64,000 nucleotides of DNA from Enterococcus alishanensis (GCF_019218635.1 NZ_JAHUZB010000003.1:606362-670361); one strand, 5' to 3'. Shown: positions 23,046-33,334, counted from the first letter of the stretch. Translations and numbers: made by a program. The notes: generated by a model from the letters alone, not told the origin.

Positions 23046-25239
23046 TTTCTACCTCCTCATCCATGTTTAATGCTTGCTCAATTTTCTTTAGACGTTCTTC
23101 TTGGTTTTCAATTATTTCAATCAATTGTTTATTTGTTAAAGTGTTTAACATTATTTGTTTGCCAGTATCTATTCTTAGATAATGATCATTTTTTGACTCC
23201 GTCACTAAAAATTCAGAATATTGAGCAATAATACCCAGTTCTTTTTCTCTAGGTGGTTGAAGAGATTTTTCTTTATATAAATAATTTTGTTTTCTATTAA
23301 AATCATAGAATGCTAACTTTTTAGTCTCAGCAATCCCATCAACTTGAGATGGTACAATATTTTCTTTTAGTCGTATGTCTGATTGATTCGTAATTTTATT
23401 ACCGTTCATATCAATATTGCTAAATACAACAATTCCATTTGTTGAAACTAAGCGAAGATTACTGCCTTCTATAAAAACTTCCTCTCCTGTAACTTGTAAC
23501 CCTGAGAAATCACTATCTCTTTTTCTATAATTGCCAACATAGGCATGTCCATTTCTGGATGTTCCAGTTCCACCTCCAAGACCAAGCTCCGAATTATAGT
23601 TGCCATCATAAGATTTAATTTCCAGATTTGCAAAATAACTAGCAAAACTAAACTGACCCTTATACTGATCATTGTCTTTACTGGCACCAATAGTGAGAAT
23701 AGAATTACTACCATTTGAGGAAGTATCTAACGTGGCAGCTATTCTCCCGTTATTCTTATCAATAAAAGTGAGTTTACCATCATTTAACATTATGTCAGTA
23801 CTACTACTAGATGAAACAATCGTACTAGCTTCCATTGTCACGCCTATCATTTTGATTGCTCTTAAAATACCTGTGGTCATTCTGTCTGCAACAATTGCCC
23901 CGTTATTCGTCATCGCAAGTCCATAAGTCCCATTGTAACCAGTAGAACTGAACCCTAGCCCACCAGCATTCCACCGCCATACATTTTTTGCAGTATTCAC
24001 ATTCGTTGTGTCCATAATTAAAATTTCTTGTGGATCTGCTATTGACGGATAAATAACTACATGACCTTCACCAGGATTTCTTAAAATATCACTGGCTTCT
24101 TTTTGTGCCTTCTCCAGCCAATCAACTTTATTCAAAATTTGATTCGTATTTTTTTCAGATTCAGCCATTACTTTCCCAAAGTCAGTCTGGGCCTCTCCTA
24201 ATTCAATTGAATCGTACTTATCAAGTGCGACATTCCAAGAAGTTTTTATGATTTTTGAAGTCGTATTAATTCCTAATTCTTTAAATGCAATAGTTACAGT
24301 ATCACAGAGATCCAATGTTTCAATCGTCTTTAATTCATCTGCTAAAACGGAGCTTGCTAAATCTTCAAAACTTGTTTTGATAGAGACTTTGGGGATTCCT
24401 ATATTATTATTCTTGATATAGGCTTTTACTAGATTTCTTAAAGTCTCTACAGATTTTGGTTCATCTTCACTAAAATCGACCATTAAAACTCGTCTTTGCG
24501 TGTAATTACCAACATAGTCGCTATCAATAATACTCTCTGGAAGAACCATTATTTCCTCTGTCTCTTGATTTTTGGCCCATCCGTAAACTGATGTATAAGT
24601 ATTACCAATATTCTCTTCTTGAGTAATATCCGTTAAATTTTTACCATAGGCAATAATTACGTTTGTTTCTGAACCTGCTGAAGCTAATAACCGGACTTGG
24701 TTATTATCAAATACATATTCCCCACCAAAATTATCTAAGATAGAACCTTGTACGCCTCCCAAGACTTCTTGCGCATTTTTAAATTTCGAAGGGTCTGATA
24801 AATCAAGAGTTGTTTTTGATCCAACATCACTGTAAAAATTAAAATCTCCTTGTGGTAACATATTATTCCCCAGTTGATTTAGTGCTGCTTGAGCAGAGAT
24901 ATTTTGTAATACACTGTCAAACTTTTTAACAATTGAACGGATTAACTGATATCGATAATGTTCACAATATACTGTAATAATTCCGTCAATAGGCTTTGTG
25001 ATAGTTTCTATTTCAAACCTTTGGCTCTTTGCCTGTTTTGTTGGCCCAGCATCTGCAACTATCCATCTTCCTATCTTTAACTCTTTAAACAAAGGGCTAA
25101 ATACAGGATATTGAAAAGAGAGCGTATATATCCCATTTCGCTCTCTATCAACTATTGGATTTTTAGCATCTGTCAATGGACCCAAGCCAAGAGATGACCA
25201 ATTATTATTCGTTTTATCAAATAGAATGAGTGTACTCAT
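23035..25239 (-). CDS. Tail-associated structural protein (Tal/prophage endopeptidase tail) with S74 chaperone
   Basis: 734 residues from ATG 25239 (GGAGG upstream). The N-terminal third is a Tal-like (gp27-type) tail hub/endopeptidase tail domain (NPIVDRERNGIYTLSFQYPV). The middle is a fibrous beta region rich in SSS/GGG. Residues near 645-734 form a peptidase S74-type intramolecular chaperone (SDIRLKENI...AFYDFNRKQ) ending in a coiled coil. S74 domains trimerise the fibre and cleave themselves off. It forms the tail tip. Confidence 0.82.
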   Translation of the reverse strand: MSTLILFDKTNNNWSSLGLGPLTDAKNPIVDRERNGIYTLSFQYPVFSPLFKELKIGRWIVADAGPTKQAKSQRFEIETITKPIDGIITVYCEHYRYQLIRSIVKKFDSVLQNISAQAALNQLGNNMLPQGDFNFYSDVGSKTTLDLSDPSKFKNAQEVLGGVQGSILDNFGGEYVFDNNQVRLLASAGSETNVIIAYGKNLTDITQEENIGNTYTSVYGWAKNQETEEIMVLPESIIDSDYVGNYTQRRVLMVDFSEDEPKSVETLRNLVKAYIKNNNIGIPKVSIKTSFEDLASSVLADELKTIETLDLCDTVTIAFKELGINTTSKIIKTSWNVALDKYDSIELGEAQTDFGKVMAESEKNTNQILNKVDWLEKAQKEASDILRNPGEGHVVIYPSIADPQEILIMDTTNVNTAKNVWRWNAGGLGFSSTGYNGTYGLAMTNNGAIVADRMTTGILRAIKMIGVTMEASTIVSSSSSTDIMLNDGKLTFIDKNNGRIAATLDTSSNGSNSILTIGASKDNDQYKGQFSFASYFANLEIKSYDGNYNSELGLGGGTGTSRNGHAYVGNYRKRDSDFSGLQVTGEEVFIEGSNLRLVSTNGIVVFSNIDMNGNKITNQSDIRLKENIVPSQVDGIAETKKLAFYDFNRKQNYLYKEKSLQPPREKELGIIAQYSEFLVTESKNDHYLRIDTGKQIMLNTLTNKQLIEIIENQEERLKKIEQALNMDEEVENGQ

Positions 25240-25952
25240 ACAGCAATCGTCCTCCATCTAGGCTTAATTTTAAATTTTGTTATATTTGTAAAATTAAACG
25301 TACTAAATCCCGGTTCCAATGTAATAGGATTGTATCCATCAGTATTTAAGAAACAATACTTTGATACATTGACGCCACCCTCTTTATAAGCAATTCCATT
25401 TTCACAATCCAGTGTAATTGTTCCAATACCAGCTTCTTTTGCAATTCTGAATTGCTTATTAGTTGAACCATTAGAAATGTATATATTACTGTCACTTACG
25501 GCAGTTGTTTTATAAAAAGTGATTAACGGTTGGCTTGGGAATAACTCAGGATTATTTATTCTTTGACCTGAAGGAATATCTCTTTCACTTTCACCATCTA
25601 GTCGAAAAATAAAAGGCTGACACTTGAATGTAAATTCAATGTCTAGCCACTCTCGTTTTTTATCTTCTGCGGTCACTGTTGCATAACAAACTGCCTTATA
25701 AAAGTATTCGGCGTATTCGCTAAATGCTAAAGGGGAATAGTCATGTCCAACATATAACCACTTCACAACATCTCTTAATTGTGCTGCAATCGTTCGGTCT
25801 GCTTCTTTAAACATCCGAACAGGAAATTTTTTTTCGAAATCCAGAAACTTTCCGTTGTCATGAATAATATCTGAACTTCTCCCCATTACGTCGCTCTGAA
25901 AATCAAGCGACGCTTCTGGAATAGTAAACTGCATTTCGTTTAATATGATCAT
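25236..25952 (-). CDS. Distal tail protein (Dit-like)
   Basis: 238 residues. Belongs by position and sequence to the phage_tail/Dit family: an N-terminal beta domain with DIIHDNGKFLDFEKKFPVRM and a GHDYSPLAFSEYAEYFYKAV segment. Dit hexamers form the hub between tail tube and Tal. Its stop overlaps the start of the next gene. Confidence 0.82.
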   Translation of the reverse strand: MIILNEMQFTIPEASLDFQSDVMGRSSDIIHDNGKFLDFEKKFPVRMFKEADRTIAAQLRDVVKWLYVGHDYSPLAFSEYAEYFYKAVCYATVTAEDKKREWLDIEFTFKCQPFIFRLDGESERDIPSGQRINNPELFPSQPLITFYKTTAVSDSNIYISNGSTNKQFRIAKEAGIGTITLDCENGIAYKEGGVNVSKYCFLNTDGYNPITLEPGFSTFNFTNITKFKIKPRWRTIAV

Positions 25953-26008
25953 ATTAAACTCGTTTGATTTTCTATTTCTATATTGGAAATAAGGATAGTT
26001 AGTTAAAT

Positions 26009-29000
26009 TTATTGTAATCTCCCCCTCAGTTGTCTTTCAACTGTTGTAGCCAAATAGTTAGACATTGAATCCATCAAGTCCTTATTTGATAAGTCTGCAC
26101 GTTCAATAGTTATATTGACTCCAGAATTCATCTTAGTTAATCCCTTTTGAATATCTTTCAATATGGCTAAAATTTGCGGATTATCATTTGAAAAACTGAT
26201 ATTTTTAAGGCTATTACCATTTTGTAATTTACTCATATTACTCATTAGAATTGAGTCATTAGATACACCAACCCCATCAGCGTAATGCGGCACCATGCGT
26301 CTTGTTTCTGCTGCAGGATACACTTTTGTTCCTTTCGGAGCATTTGGAATATAGACATTCCTACCTTCTGGTATGATTCTTGATCCATTTGGAAACTCTA
26401 CTAACTCTTTGTACAAAGCCCCCTTTTGATCATTTACAATCATGTCTCCACCAGAGTGAAAATTAGTCCCATTTTTGAATCCAAAAGCTTCGCCTATAGA
26501 CTCAAATACACGCTTAATTCTAGTAGTAAGTGTGACCTCTTTATCTCTTTGTTTTGAAAATTCATTGACTTCATTAGTTGCATTTCTAGCCGGCCCAGAT
26601 GCGTTATCATTAGCATTAAGGTTTTTAGGAGGTGGATTAATGCCATCATATGTTCTCAAAGAGCTTCCACCTTGATTTGAGGCGTTTTGGACGTTAGATG
26701 AGTCACCTTTTAGATTCTTGTCTGGTGCATTTGTACTCTTATAATTATTAATTGCATTCTCGCCTTGATTAGCAGCAGTTTGTACATTGTAGGAATCTCC
26801 TAACAAAGTTTTCAAAGATGGATTATTAGCATCATACTCACTTAACTTGATTGTTCCGTCATTAAGTTTTGTAATAATATCAGTGTTATCCCCCATCATT
26901 TTTTTCAAATTATCTGGTAGTGTGACCCATGCATTATAGCTTTGTTCAGAAGCAAATATTTTATTAGACAAGTCAGTATTATCGGCTAACATCTTTTTCT
27001 GATCAATTGGCAATTGATTCCAACGGTTTAATGTTGTTTCTGAGGTGGTTAATTTACTAAGCAAATCAGTATTTTCTGCCAAGATTTTTTTCTCGTCATC
27101 TGGCAGACTATTCCAACGATTAAGGGAAGTTTCTGAACTATATATTTTCTCTAAGAGATCATAGTTATCTGCATAAAGTTCTTTTGTCTCAACTGGTATT
27201 GCTGACCAACTTTTTATTTTCTCCTCAGATTGACTAATAGATTGCAGAAATTCATAATTATCTGCTTTTAATTCCTTAATCTTTGGTTGATATTCATCCC
27301 ATTTGCCTAAGCTGAGCATTGTTTCAGCCATAGTCTCTGGCGTGTTTGAATATAAAATGGCTTTCTTTTCATCAAAAGTCATTTCGTTCCAATCTCCTGA
27401 ACTCTCAAGTGCCTTATAGATATTTTGTGAAAACTCATCTTTTAGTATTGCTTTTTTATCTTCCCAAGCCATACTATCCCAATAACCATTTGCAATAGCT
27501 GCTTCACCAATGATTAATTTTGCGTTCGAATCAAGTTTTGCATCATGAATAACTAATCTCATATTATTCCAAGTTGTTATATCTTTAGTGGCTTCAATAA
27601 CTATCTCAGAAACATTTGATTTTACTTCACCAGTTTTTTCATCAAAAACAATATCATTCCATGTTTGTGCTGCTTTTTTTCCAGCTTTACTAGATTCATC
27701 CGCTGACCATTTTAATTTGTCCGCATTTTTCTTTGCACTTTCTGATAATTGATCTGCTGTAGATATCGCATTCTCAACAATTTGATCGTTATATTTCATG
27801 GCCTCAAGTCCTGATTCGCCCATACTACTAATTAATTCGCCATTAGCCAGATTGACTACATCTAACAAATCAGGGTACTTACTAGTAATCGCGGCCATCT
27901 GCGAATCTAAGCCTTCTATTGTTGCATCGTTTGCTTTGTCCCAAGCTTTTAAATAAGATTGAGCAATTTCCCCTTCCAAATTGTAGCCCATCTCTTTCAA
28001 CTGTTTTTCTAAGTCTTTTCTTCGCTGTTCAGTTTCATCATTGGCTGCTCGTCTCTGTTTCCCCAAAGATTCTAACCATAATTGAGCCTCATCTTCAGAT
28101 GCCTTTGCCACATCACCTGTCATTGCCGCTAATATTTTTTTCTTCTCTTTTGCAGAAACATCTAAAGTTTGAACATAAGCCTCTGTGGTATTTCTCGATA
28201 GATCTTGAATGATTTTTGCTTCAGATACCGATACTTCTCTATCATTCGCTGCAGCATTCTTTTTTATTTCAGATATTCTGTCAGTATTCTCTTGAATAGT
28301 TTTAAGAGCATCTTCAGCATTCGATTTTTGATTATTCAATGTTTGTAAAGTAACATCATCAACTGAAGCAGGCAATTCTTTGATAAGTCTATCAAGTCCT
28401 TCAATTTTCTTGATCAGACTTTCTTCAAGTGTATTTCCAATTTGCTCAAAGTTTGTAATCATAGTTCCAGTATCATTACTAAAGCCTTGGGTCATTAGAG
28501 TAAATTGTCCACTTGCAACTTGAGTTTTTGTCTGTACCTTATCTAAGGTCTTATCAGTTTCCGCTCCTACATCGGTCCCCCACTGTTTTACACGTTGGCT
28601 AGAATTCCAAGCTTCTTCTCCGAACAGTTTCCAAGCACCATATCCTAATGTTAAAGCACCACCGACTCCTGCAATTCCCAAAATTGCCGGTCCTAACGGC
28701 CCAAGAGCAGCAGTCATAGCACCAATACCAGAACTTCCAGCTGCTTTACTCGCTGCAGCGCCAAATGTTCCTATCTTAGCAGTTCCGCCACCTAGTGCTG
28801 TTGATAATGTATTAACGTTGACTGACCCATTAATCAACTGCTCAGACAATTCAGCGATTGCTTTTTTCTTAGCTATACTTGCAGAAAGATCAATAAAACT
28901 TTTACCTAATCCACCTATACCAGAAGTCATTTTCCCAGTAATTGATAGCATTGGACCTGCTGCTGCAGTGAAAGCTAAAAGTCTAACAATCATTTGTTGC

Positions 29001-30718
29001 GTTTTAGGATCAGCTTCATTGAACTGTTTTGCTAAATCACCTAGTGTTTTAATTAAAGGTTTTCCAGCTTCTAAAGCTGATCTTAAAGCGTCAACAAAGG
29101 GACCACCCATATCTATCGCAGCATTAACGGCTTCATTCTTCAGCATTTTCAATTTGGATTCTGTCGTTTCATAACGCTTGTTTGCTTCTTCGGTTAAAGC
29201 TGTATTTTCTTTCCAAGCTTTATTTCCCATTTTAATAGCATCGCCAAAAATACCACTGGCATTAGCAGCGCGGAGCAAGGAATCTCTCAGTCTAACTTCT
29301 GTTATACCCATATCATCGAGTACTTTAATTGCTGAAGTTCCATGTTTTTCAGAGTCTTTTAGGCCAACAATAAATTCTTGTATTGCTTTACTTGGGTTTT
29401 CCTTAAATAACTTTGCAAATTCTTCGGAAGTTAAGCCAGCTACTCTTGCGAAACTGTCTAATGATGTTTCAGCTTTGTCTGCTGTATCATACATTTTTTT
29501 CAATTCTTTAGAAGTTAGCCCCATTTTTTCAGCAACTTCTTTTTGTTCCTTGCCACCATTCCGGACGGCATTAGTTAATTGGTCCATGGAAATGCCTGCG
29601 TCACTTGCTTTACTTTGTAATTCTCCAAAGGCGCTATTACCTGTTTCAACAGCTAACTGCATTTGAATCATTACTTTAGAAAAGGCAGAACCACCGGCTT
29701 CCGCTTCAATACCAACTGACGATAGTGCTGTAGACAATCCTAAAATTTCCCCTTGAGACATCCCTACTTGTTTACCAGCACCAGCTAACCGAAGACCCAT
29801 CTCAGTAATTTCCGATTCTGTAGTCGCAAAGTTGTTTCCTAAATCAACAATAACTGAGCCTAGTCTATCAAAATCTTTTTGTGACATTCCTGTAATATTA
29901 GCAAAACGAGCCAACGATGTTGCTGCAGTTTCAGCAGACATATTCGTTGACTCGCCTAAATCGATCATAGTTTTAGTAAAACTTTTTACATTTTCAGTTT
30001 TTATTCCCAACTGACCTGCTGCTTCTGCTACATTCGCAATTTCTCTGTGACTCGCCGGAAGTTTTGTTGCTAAATCACGAAGACCATTCTCTAAATCCTT
30101 ATAAGAATAAACCACTTTTCCTGTAGAATCGACAACTTCATCATTTGTTTTCTTTACTCCTGCAAAATCACTTTCCCATGATACTGCAGCTTTAGTCACA
30201 GCCGCTGCCCCTGCAGCAATCGGTATCGTAACCCCTTTTGTCATAGAGCTACCAATACTTTGCATCGTTTTTCCAGCTGAAGCAAATTTTTCACTTGCTT
30301 GATTTATTTGGCCTGTTAACCCTTGAGTTTTAACTTCCATTTCTGCCATTGATCCTGCTGTAGCAATCATCTCTTGTTTATACCCTGACAACTTAGCCTG
30401 AGCATCATTGTATTTTTGAGCTGCAGCAGCAGTTTTCGAAGTAGCATTCCCTTGGGCATCTAGAGTGTTATCATATGCTGTTTTTAAATACCCTAGTTCC
30501 TTCTCCTGTGCCTGGATAACTTTGGTTAAGCCTTGTTGTTTGGCCGCTAAAGAATTTAATGTAGTTTGACCACCACTGGCAACTTTAAACCCTGCTTGCA
30601 TTTCTCTTACTGCAGTTTTTGTTGCTCTTTGAGCACCGGTTAACGAATCAGAAAAGGCTGAAGAATCAAGACCCAACTTTATTACCATTTGTCCTAGGGG
30701 TTTCCCGTTTTGAACCAT
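26009..30718 (-). CDS. Tape measure protein
   Basis: 1569 residues, by far the longest gene, between tail chaperones and Dit. N-terminal coiled coil, a TP901-type TMP core (about 160-500), hydrophobic helices near 655-700 (AALGPLGPAILGIAGVGGAL), then long charged coils. Residues about 1120-1300 are tandem repeats of about 30 residues. GGAGG precedes the ATG at 30718. It sets tail length and is ejected during infection. Confidence 0.95.
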   Translation of the reverse strand: MVQNGKPLGQMVIKLGLDSSAFSDSLTGAQRATKTAVREMQAGFKVASGGQTTLNSLAAKQQGLTKVIQAQEKELGYLKTAYDNTLDAQGNATSKTAAAAQKYNDAQAKLSGYKQEMIATAGSMAEMEVKTQGLTGQINQASEKFASAGKTMQSIGSSMTKGVTIPIAAGAAAVTKAAVSWESDFAGVKKTNDEVVDSTGKVVYSYKDLENGLRDLATKLPASHREIANVAEAAGQLGIKTENVKSFTKTMIDLGESTNMSAETAATSLARFANITGMSQKDFDRLGSVIVDLGNNFATTESEITEMGLRLAGAGKQVGMSQGEILGLSTALSSVGIEAEAGGSAFSKVMIQMQLAVETGNSAFGELQSKASDAGISMDQLTNAVRNGGKEQKEVAEKMGLTSKELKKMYDTADKAETSLDSFARVAGLTSEEFAKLFKENPSKAIQEFIVGLKDSEKHGTSAIKVLDDMGITEVRLRDSLLRAANASGIFGDAIKMGNKAWKENTALTEEANKRYETTESKLKMLKNEAVNAAIDMGGPFVDALRSALEAGKPLIKTLGDLAKQFNEADPKTQQMIVRLLAFTAAAGPMLSITGKMTSGIGGLGKSFIDLSASIAKKKAIAELSEQLINGSVNVNTLSTALGGGTAKIGTFGAAASKAAGSSGIGAMTAALGPLGPAILGIAGVGGALTLGYGAWKLFGEEAWNSSQRVKQWGTDVGAETDKTLDKVQTKTQVASGQFTLMTQGFSNDTGTMITNFEQIGNTLEESLIKKIEGLDRLIKELPASVDDVTLQTLNNQKSNAEDALKTIQENTDRISEIKKNAAANDREVSVSEAKIIQDLSRNTTEAYVQTLDVSAKEKKKILAAMTGDVAKASEDEAQLWLESLGKQRRAANDETEQRRKDLEKQLKEMGYNLEGEIAQSYLKAWDKANDATIEGLDSQMAAITSKYPDLLDVVNLANGELISSMGESGLEAMKYNDQIVENAISTADQLSESAKKNADKLKWSADESSKAGKKAAQTWNDIVFDEKTGEVKSNVSEIVIEATKDITTWNNMRLVIHDAKLDSNAKLIIGEAAIANGYWDSMAWEDKKAILKDEFSQNIYKALESSGDWNEMTFDEKKAILYSNTPETMAETMLSLGKWDEYQPKIKELKADNYEFLQSISQSEEKIKSWSAIPVETKELYADNYDLLEKIYSSETSLNRWNSLPDDEKKILAENTDLLSKLTTSETTLNRWNQLPIDQKKMLADNTDLSNKIFASEQSYNAWVTLPDNLKKMMGDNTDIITKLNDGTIKLSEYDANNPSLKTLLGDSYNVQTAANQGENAINNYKSTNAPDKNLKGDSSNVQNASNQGGSSLRTYDGINPPPKNLNANDNASGPARNATNEVNEFSKQRDKEVTLTTRIKRVFESIGEAFGFKNGTNFHSGGDMIVNDQKGALYKELVEFPNGSRIIPEGRNVYIPNAPKGTKVYPAAETRRMVPHYADGVGVSNDSILMSNMSKLQNGNSLKNISFSNDNPQILAILKDIQKGLTKMNSGVNITIERADLSNKDLMDSMSNYLATTVERQLRGRLQ
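26700..27360 (-). repeat. Tandem ~30-residue repeats inside the tape measure gene
   Basis: Units of the type LNRWNSLPDDEKKILAENTD / LNRWNQLPIDQKKMLADNTD / YNAWVTLPDNLKKMMGDNTD occur about five times in a row, followed by about three units ending LLGDSYNVQ / LKGDSSNVQ. Unit number would change tail length, so this is a likely site of expansion and contraction. Confidence 0.8.
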
Positions 30719-30732
30719 TATTTACCTCCTTT

Positions 30733-30936
30733 CTATCGTATTTGATCAAAATATTCGTGCATCGGAACTACTTGTTTCTTTTGCTTTTGCCTTTCAAATC
30801 TACTAAATATTACTTGGTAAAGGAAAGTTACATCAGTTTCTAAGACATCGTTTATAGTCCAGCTAGGAAATTGATTGATAATATTTCTAATCAAATTTAA
30901 TTGTGACTCATGCACCTCTGACCAAGAAATTATTCT
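30733..30936 (-). CDS. Tail assembly chaperone, frameshift extension (gpT part)
   Basis: 68 codons in the -1 frame relative to the preceding gene, readable from the slip site at 30942-30936 as RIISWSEVHESQLNLIRNII and ending FDQIR. There is no good independent start or ribosome binding site. Fused G-T chaperones made by -1 frameshifting coat the tape measure during tail assembly; the next gene is the tape measure. Confidence 0.8.
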   Translation of the reverse strand, partial: RIISWSEVHESQLNLIRNIINQFPSWTINDVLETDVTFLYQVIFSRFERQKQKKQVVPMHEYFDQIR

Positions 30937-31292
30937 TTTGGGTCGTTCGTAGTAATCTCTTCTTCCTCTTTCTTTTCATTACCTAAAACACGATAATTAA
31001 TGATTTCAAAAAGTTTAGGGATTTCCAGTGTGTCTAATTCATCCAGCAAGATTTCTTTTGTAATTTGATCATCCTCAAATAAATCTGCCAGAAACTGTAA
31101 CCTATAATCAAGCAGTTCACTTTCTGTTGCTCCAGTTCTTCCTTCTTTAAAAGCTTTTTCAAATAGTGCCGCTTCACCACTTGTATATGCTAGTGCTTTT
31201 TTTATAGGCACTTTATCTTGTAAAAACACTTTCTTTTTATTGTTAATTGTTACAGTAACTTTAATATCTCCATTTTGTTTCAGCTCCAACAT
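30930..31292 (-). CDS. Tail assembly chaperone (gpG part)
   Basis: 120 residues, MLELKQNGDIKVTVTINNKK at the start, acidic C-terminus ending TTNDPKE. Good Shine-Dalgarno (AGGAGGG). The last codons contain the slippery heptamer C-CCA-AAA (30942-30936) just before the stop, giving a small share of a longer G-T product. Confidence 0.85.
   Translation of the reverse strand: MLELKQNGDIKVTVTINNKKKVFLQDKVPIKKALAYTSGEAALFEKAFKEGRTGATESELLDYRLQFLADLFEDDQITKEILLDELDTLEIPKLFEIINYRVLGNEKKEEEEITTNDPKE
30936..30942 (-). promoter_or_regulatory. Programmed -1 frameshift site (CCCAAAA) in tail chaperone
   Basis: Zero frame GAC CCA AAA GAA TAA; slipping to CCC AAA continues AGA ATA ATT TCT TGG without a stop into the 30733 frame. 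Confidence 0.8.
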
Positions 31293-31326
31293 AAAAACCC
31301 TCCTAAAAAATGGTTAGTCATTGCGA

Positions 31327-31914
31327 CTAACCATTTCCTCCTTCTGTTGTTGTTCCAAATAATTCTGTTTCTAGTGCCACAAATGAAGAATCACTATCAG
31401 CAAATCCAACAGTTTGATTTTCACTATCAATCACTTTCGCAATAGGAGTAAATTTATACTCATCGGCTTCTGGTTCGTATGAATCTCCATTTAATGTTTC
31501 AGCAGAAACAGCATCTCTACTAAATTTCCCTGCATATAAGCCCGTTCCAATTTTTTGACCACGTAAATCTGCAGATTCAAATAAAATCGCACAATAAGGA
31601 GCGACTGTTTTTTCTCCTACATGGAAAACACCATTAGTTCCCGATGTTCTTCCTAAAACTTCATGTTCAATTTTACTAGGTAAATCTAGAGCACTAAATG
31701 TCGCTTCCACTTCCCCAGTACCTTGTTGTGAGACATAATAAGGTGCATTTGATCCATAAACTTTTACTGCTTCTGGAGATAATCCAGTGATTTCAAAGCC
31801 GCTTGTTGCCCCTTTATTGGTTTCACCTTTAACTACAAATTTTTTACCGGCAACCGGTTTTAAATCTTCATCTAAAATTTGAATAGTCGCTTGTTTAAAT
31901 CCTACTAATGTCAT
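31327..31914 (-). CDS. Major tail protein (tube)
   Basis: 195 residues, MTLVGFKQATIQILDEDLKP at the start, beta-rich, of the phi13-type major tail protein family. It polymerises into the tail tube. Position between the tail terminator-type gene and the chaperones is standard. Confidence 0.85.
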   Translation of the reverse strand: MTLVGFKQATIQILDEDLKPVAGKKFVVKGETNKGATSGFEITGLSPEAVKVYGSNAPYYVSQQGTGEVEATFSALDLPSKIEHEVLGRTSGTNGVFHVGEKTVAPYCAILFESADLRGQKIGTGLYAGKFSRDAVSAETLNGDSYEPEADEYKFTPIAKVIDSENQTVGFADSDSSFVALETELFGTTTEGGNG

Positions 31915-31930
31915 TGCTTTTCCTTCTTTC

Positions 31931-32299
31931 TTAAACTTTTAATTTTGTATAGCTATATTGTCTTGTAATAACCTGAACATGTTTAAATTCTTCATGTGGA
32001 CGATTGTCGGCGTATTGAAGAAAGAATCCATGTTCTTCAACTCCTCTATCTAGTAGATCATTAAACTTTTCGATATCTTGTTTTTGGATATCTAAAAAGA
32101 CCATAACTTGAATCAGATAACTCCTGCTGGAATATCGATTTGAGCCATAGCCTGTATTTGATTCATTAACGTTTTCCACTTTCATAATTGGTAGTTTTGA
32201 TAACTTCTCATAATCATCTTGAAGTCGGTATGCAAAGATGTTTGCTGTAGGAAATATAGTCGGTAGGATTTCGCCTGTCAGTTTTACAACTGGATTCAT
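31931..32299 (-). CDS. Tail terminator/completion protein (DUF806-like)
   Basis: 122 residues: MNPVVKLTGEILPTIFPTAN at the start, with YSSRSYLIQVMVFLDIQ in the middle. Length, order and sequence fit DUF806-type proteins that cap the tail tube in lactococcal-type siphophages. Starts 4 nt inside the preceding gene. Confidence 0.75.
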   Translation of the reverse strand: MNPVVKLTGEILPTIFPTANIFAYRLQDDYEKLSKLPIMKVENVNESNTGYGSNRYSSRSYLIQVMVFLDIQKQDIEKFNDLLDRGVEEHGFFLQYADNRPHEEFKHVQVITRQYSYTKLKV

Positions 32300-32658
32300 A
32301 TCCCTAACCCCGATTTCAATTCGTTCATATATTCCTGCATCACTTCTTGTACTTCGGTTTCTACAGTCTTTTCAATAAAGTGTTGTCCAGTTTGGTGTTC
32401 AGTTCCCATATTGACAAAATGGGCTCGCCAATATGCACCGCGTCCATAACCTACTAAAACATCTCCGTTTTCTTGGACAGGTCCTACCGTAGTTGCTATT
32501 TCTAGTCCATGGCTATCAACTGGAGTATTTTCTTCTAGGCGTTCGCCAAGCATGAGACCTGCAGTTTTACCTGCTTTACGTCTAATTTTCCCGTCGACAT
32601 CGGCAATTGTTTTAGAAATGTTTTTCTCCAGGTTGCTCCATTCTACTTCTACACTCAA
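32296..32658 (-). CDS. HK97 gp10-like head-tail joining protein
   Basis: 120 residues from TTG 32658 with GAAGGTGG upstream. Pattern ENTPVDSHGLEIATTV...GAYWRAHFVNMGTEHQTGQHF is typical of the HK97 gp10 tail-component family. Confidence 0.85.
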   Translation of the reverse strand: MSVEVEWSNLEKNISKTIADVDGKIRRKAGKTAGLMLGERLEENTPVDSHGLEIATTVGPVQENGDVLVGYGRGAYWRAHFVNMGTEHQTGQHFIEKTVETEVQEVMQEYMNELKSGLGI

Positions 32659-32994
32659 TTAATCCACCTTCTTTATGATCAATACTTGAAAATCATCATT
32701 TTCTACATCCGGATTCACTTCAATGATTTCAAAATACTGATTATTAATCACTATCCGCCAATCATTCTGAACTGCTTGCTTTTGTTTTTGCCGAATAATT
32801 ATAGTCCGTGTGTTTTCAAAAATTGTTCCAATTTCATTTTTGAATTCTTTTAAAAATTTTTGCTTATTTGCAAACCAGCAAGAAAAAACAGACTCCCAAT
32901 TGGAAACCTGTTGTCCGTTTACTCCGACTGTATGACCGTTTCTCTTTTCAAACGTTAATCGTTTATTTAGTTTACCTGTTCTACTAACTGCCAT
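32659..32994 (-). CDS. Head-tail adaptor (head closure) protein
   Basis: 111 residues from ATG 32994, which follows AAAGAGG; MAVSRTGKLNKRLTFEKRNG at the start. SPP1 gp16/HK97-type head closure family: beta barrel with TIIIRQ and NDWRIVINNQYFEIIEVNPD. It overlaps the end of the connector gene by 11 nt. Confidence 0.8.
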   Translation of the reverse strand: MAVSRTGKLNKRLTFEKRNGHTVGVNGQQVSNWESVFSCWFANKQKFLKEFKNEIGTIFENTRTIIIRQKQKQAVQNDWRIVINNQYFEIIEVNPDVENDDFQVLIIKKVD

Positions 32995-33334
32995 CCTGAT
33001 CAACCTCTTTATAAACAAGATATTCTGCCTTCAATTGCAGTAAGATTGAGGTGAAACCTAAATCGTATTCCCGCAACGTGCCATTTGCAGTAGTTGACTC
33101 AATAGTTGCTGAACGTGCTTTGTAGTAATGATCTGCTAACATAATAACTGCCAAATTCAGCATCTCACTGATTTCATTATTCTGGGTATAAAAAGAGGGC
33201 TTATCTCTACCGATAGCCCCCTTTATATATGCAATTGCGGCGGTACAAGCTCTTTTGATCTCAATATCATCATCTTCATACTCGATTTTCAGAGCTGATT
33301 TCAATTCCTCTAAATCTTTACTAGGGTCAAGCAT
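32984..33334 (-). CDS. Head-tail connector (gp6-like)
   Basis: 116 residues, helical with LKSALKIEYEDDDIEIKRAC and LNLAVIMLADHYYKARSA. Fits the phage gp6-like connector family that sits below the portal. Preceded by AAAGGAGGG. Confidence 0.8.
   Translation of the reverse strand: MLDPSKDLEELKSALKIEYEDDDIEIKRACTAAIAYIKGAIGRDKPSFYTQNNEISEMLNLAVIMLADHYYKARSATIESTTANGTLREYDLGFTSILLQLKAEYLVYKEVDQDGS

Noticed and set aside
26475..30014. Several plus-strand frames of 60-160 residues opposite the tape measure gene
   Set aside because: Low-complexity shadows of the coding strand, without ribosome binding sites or recognisable domains.
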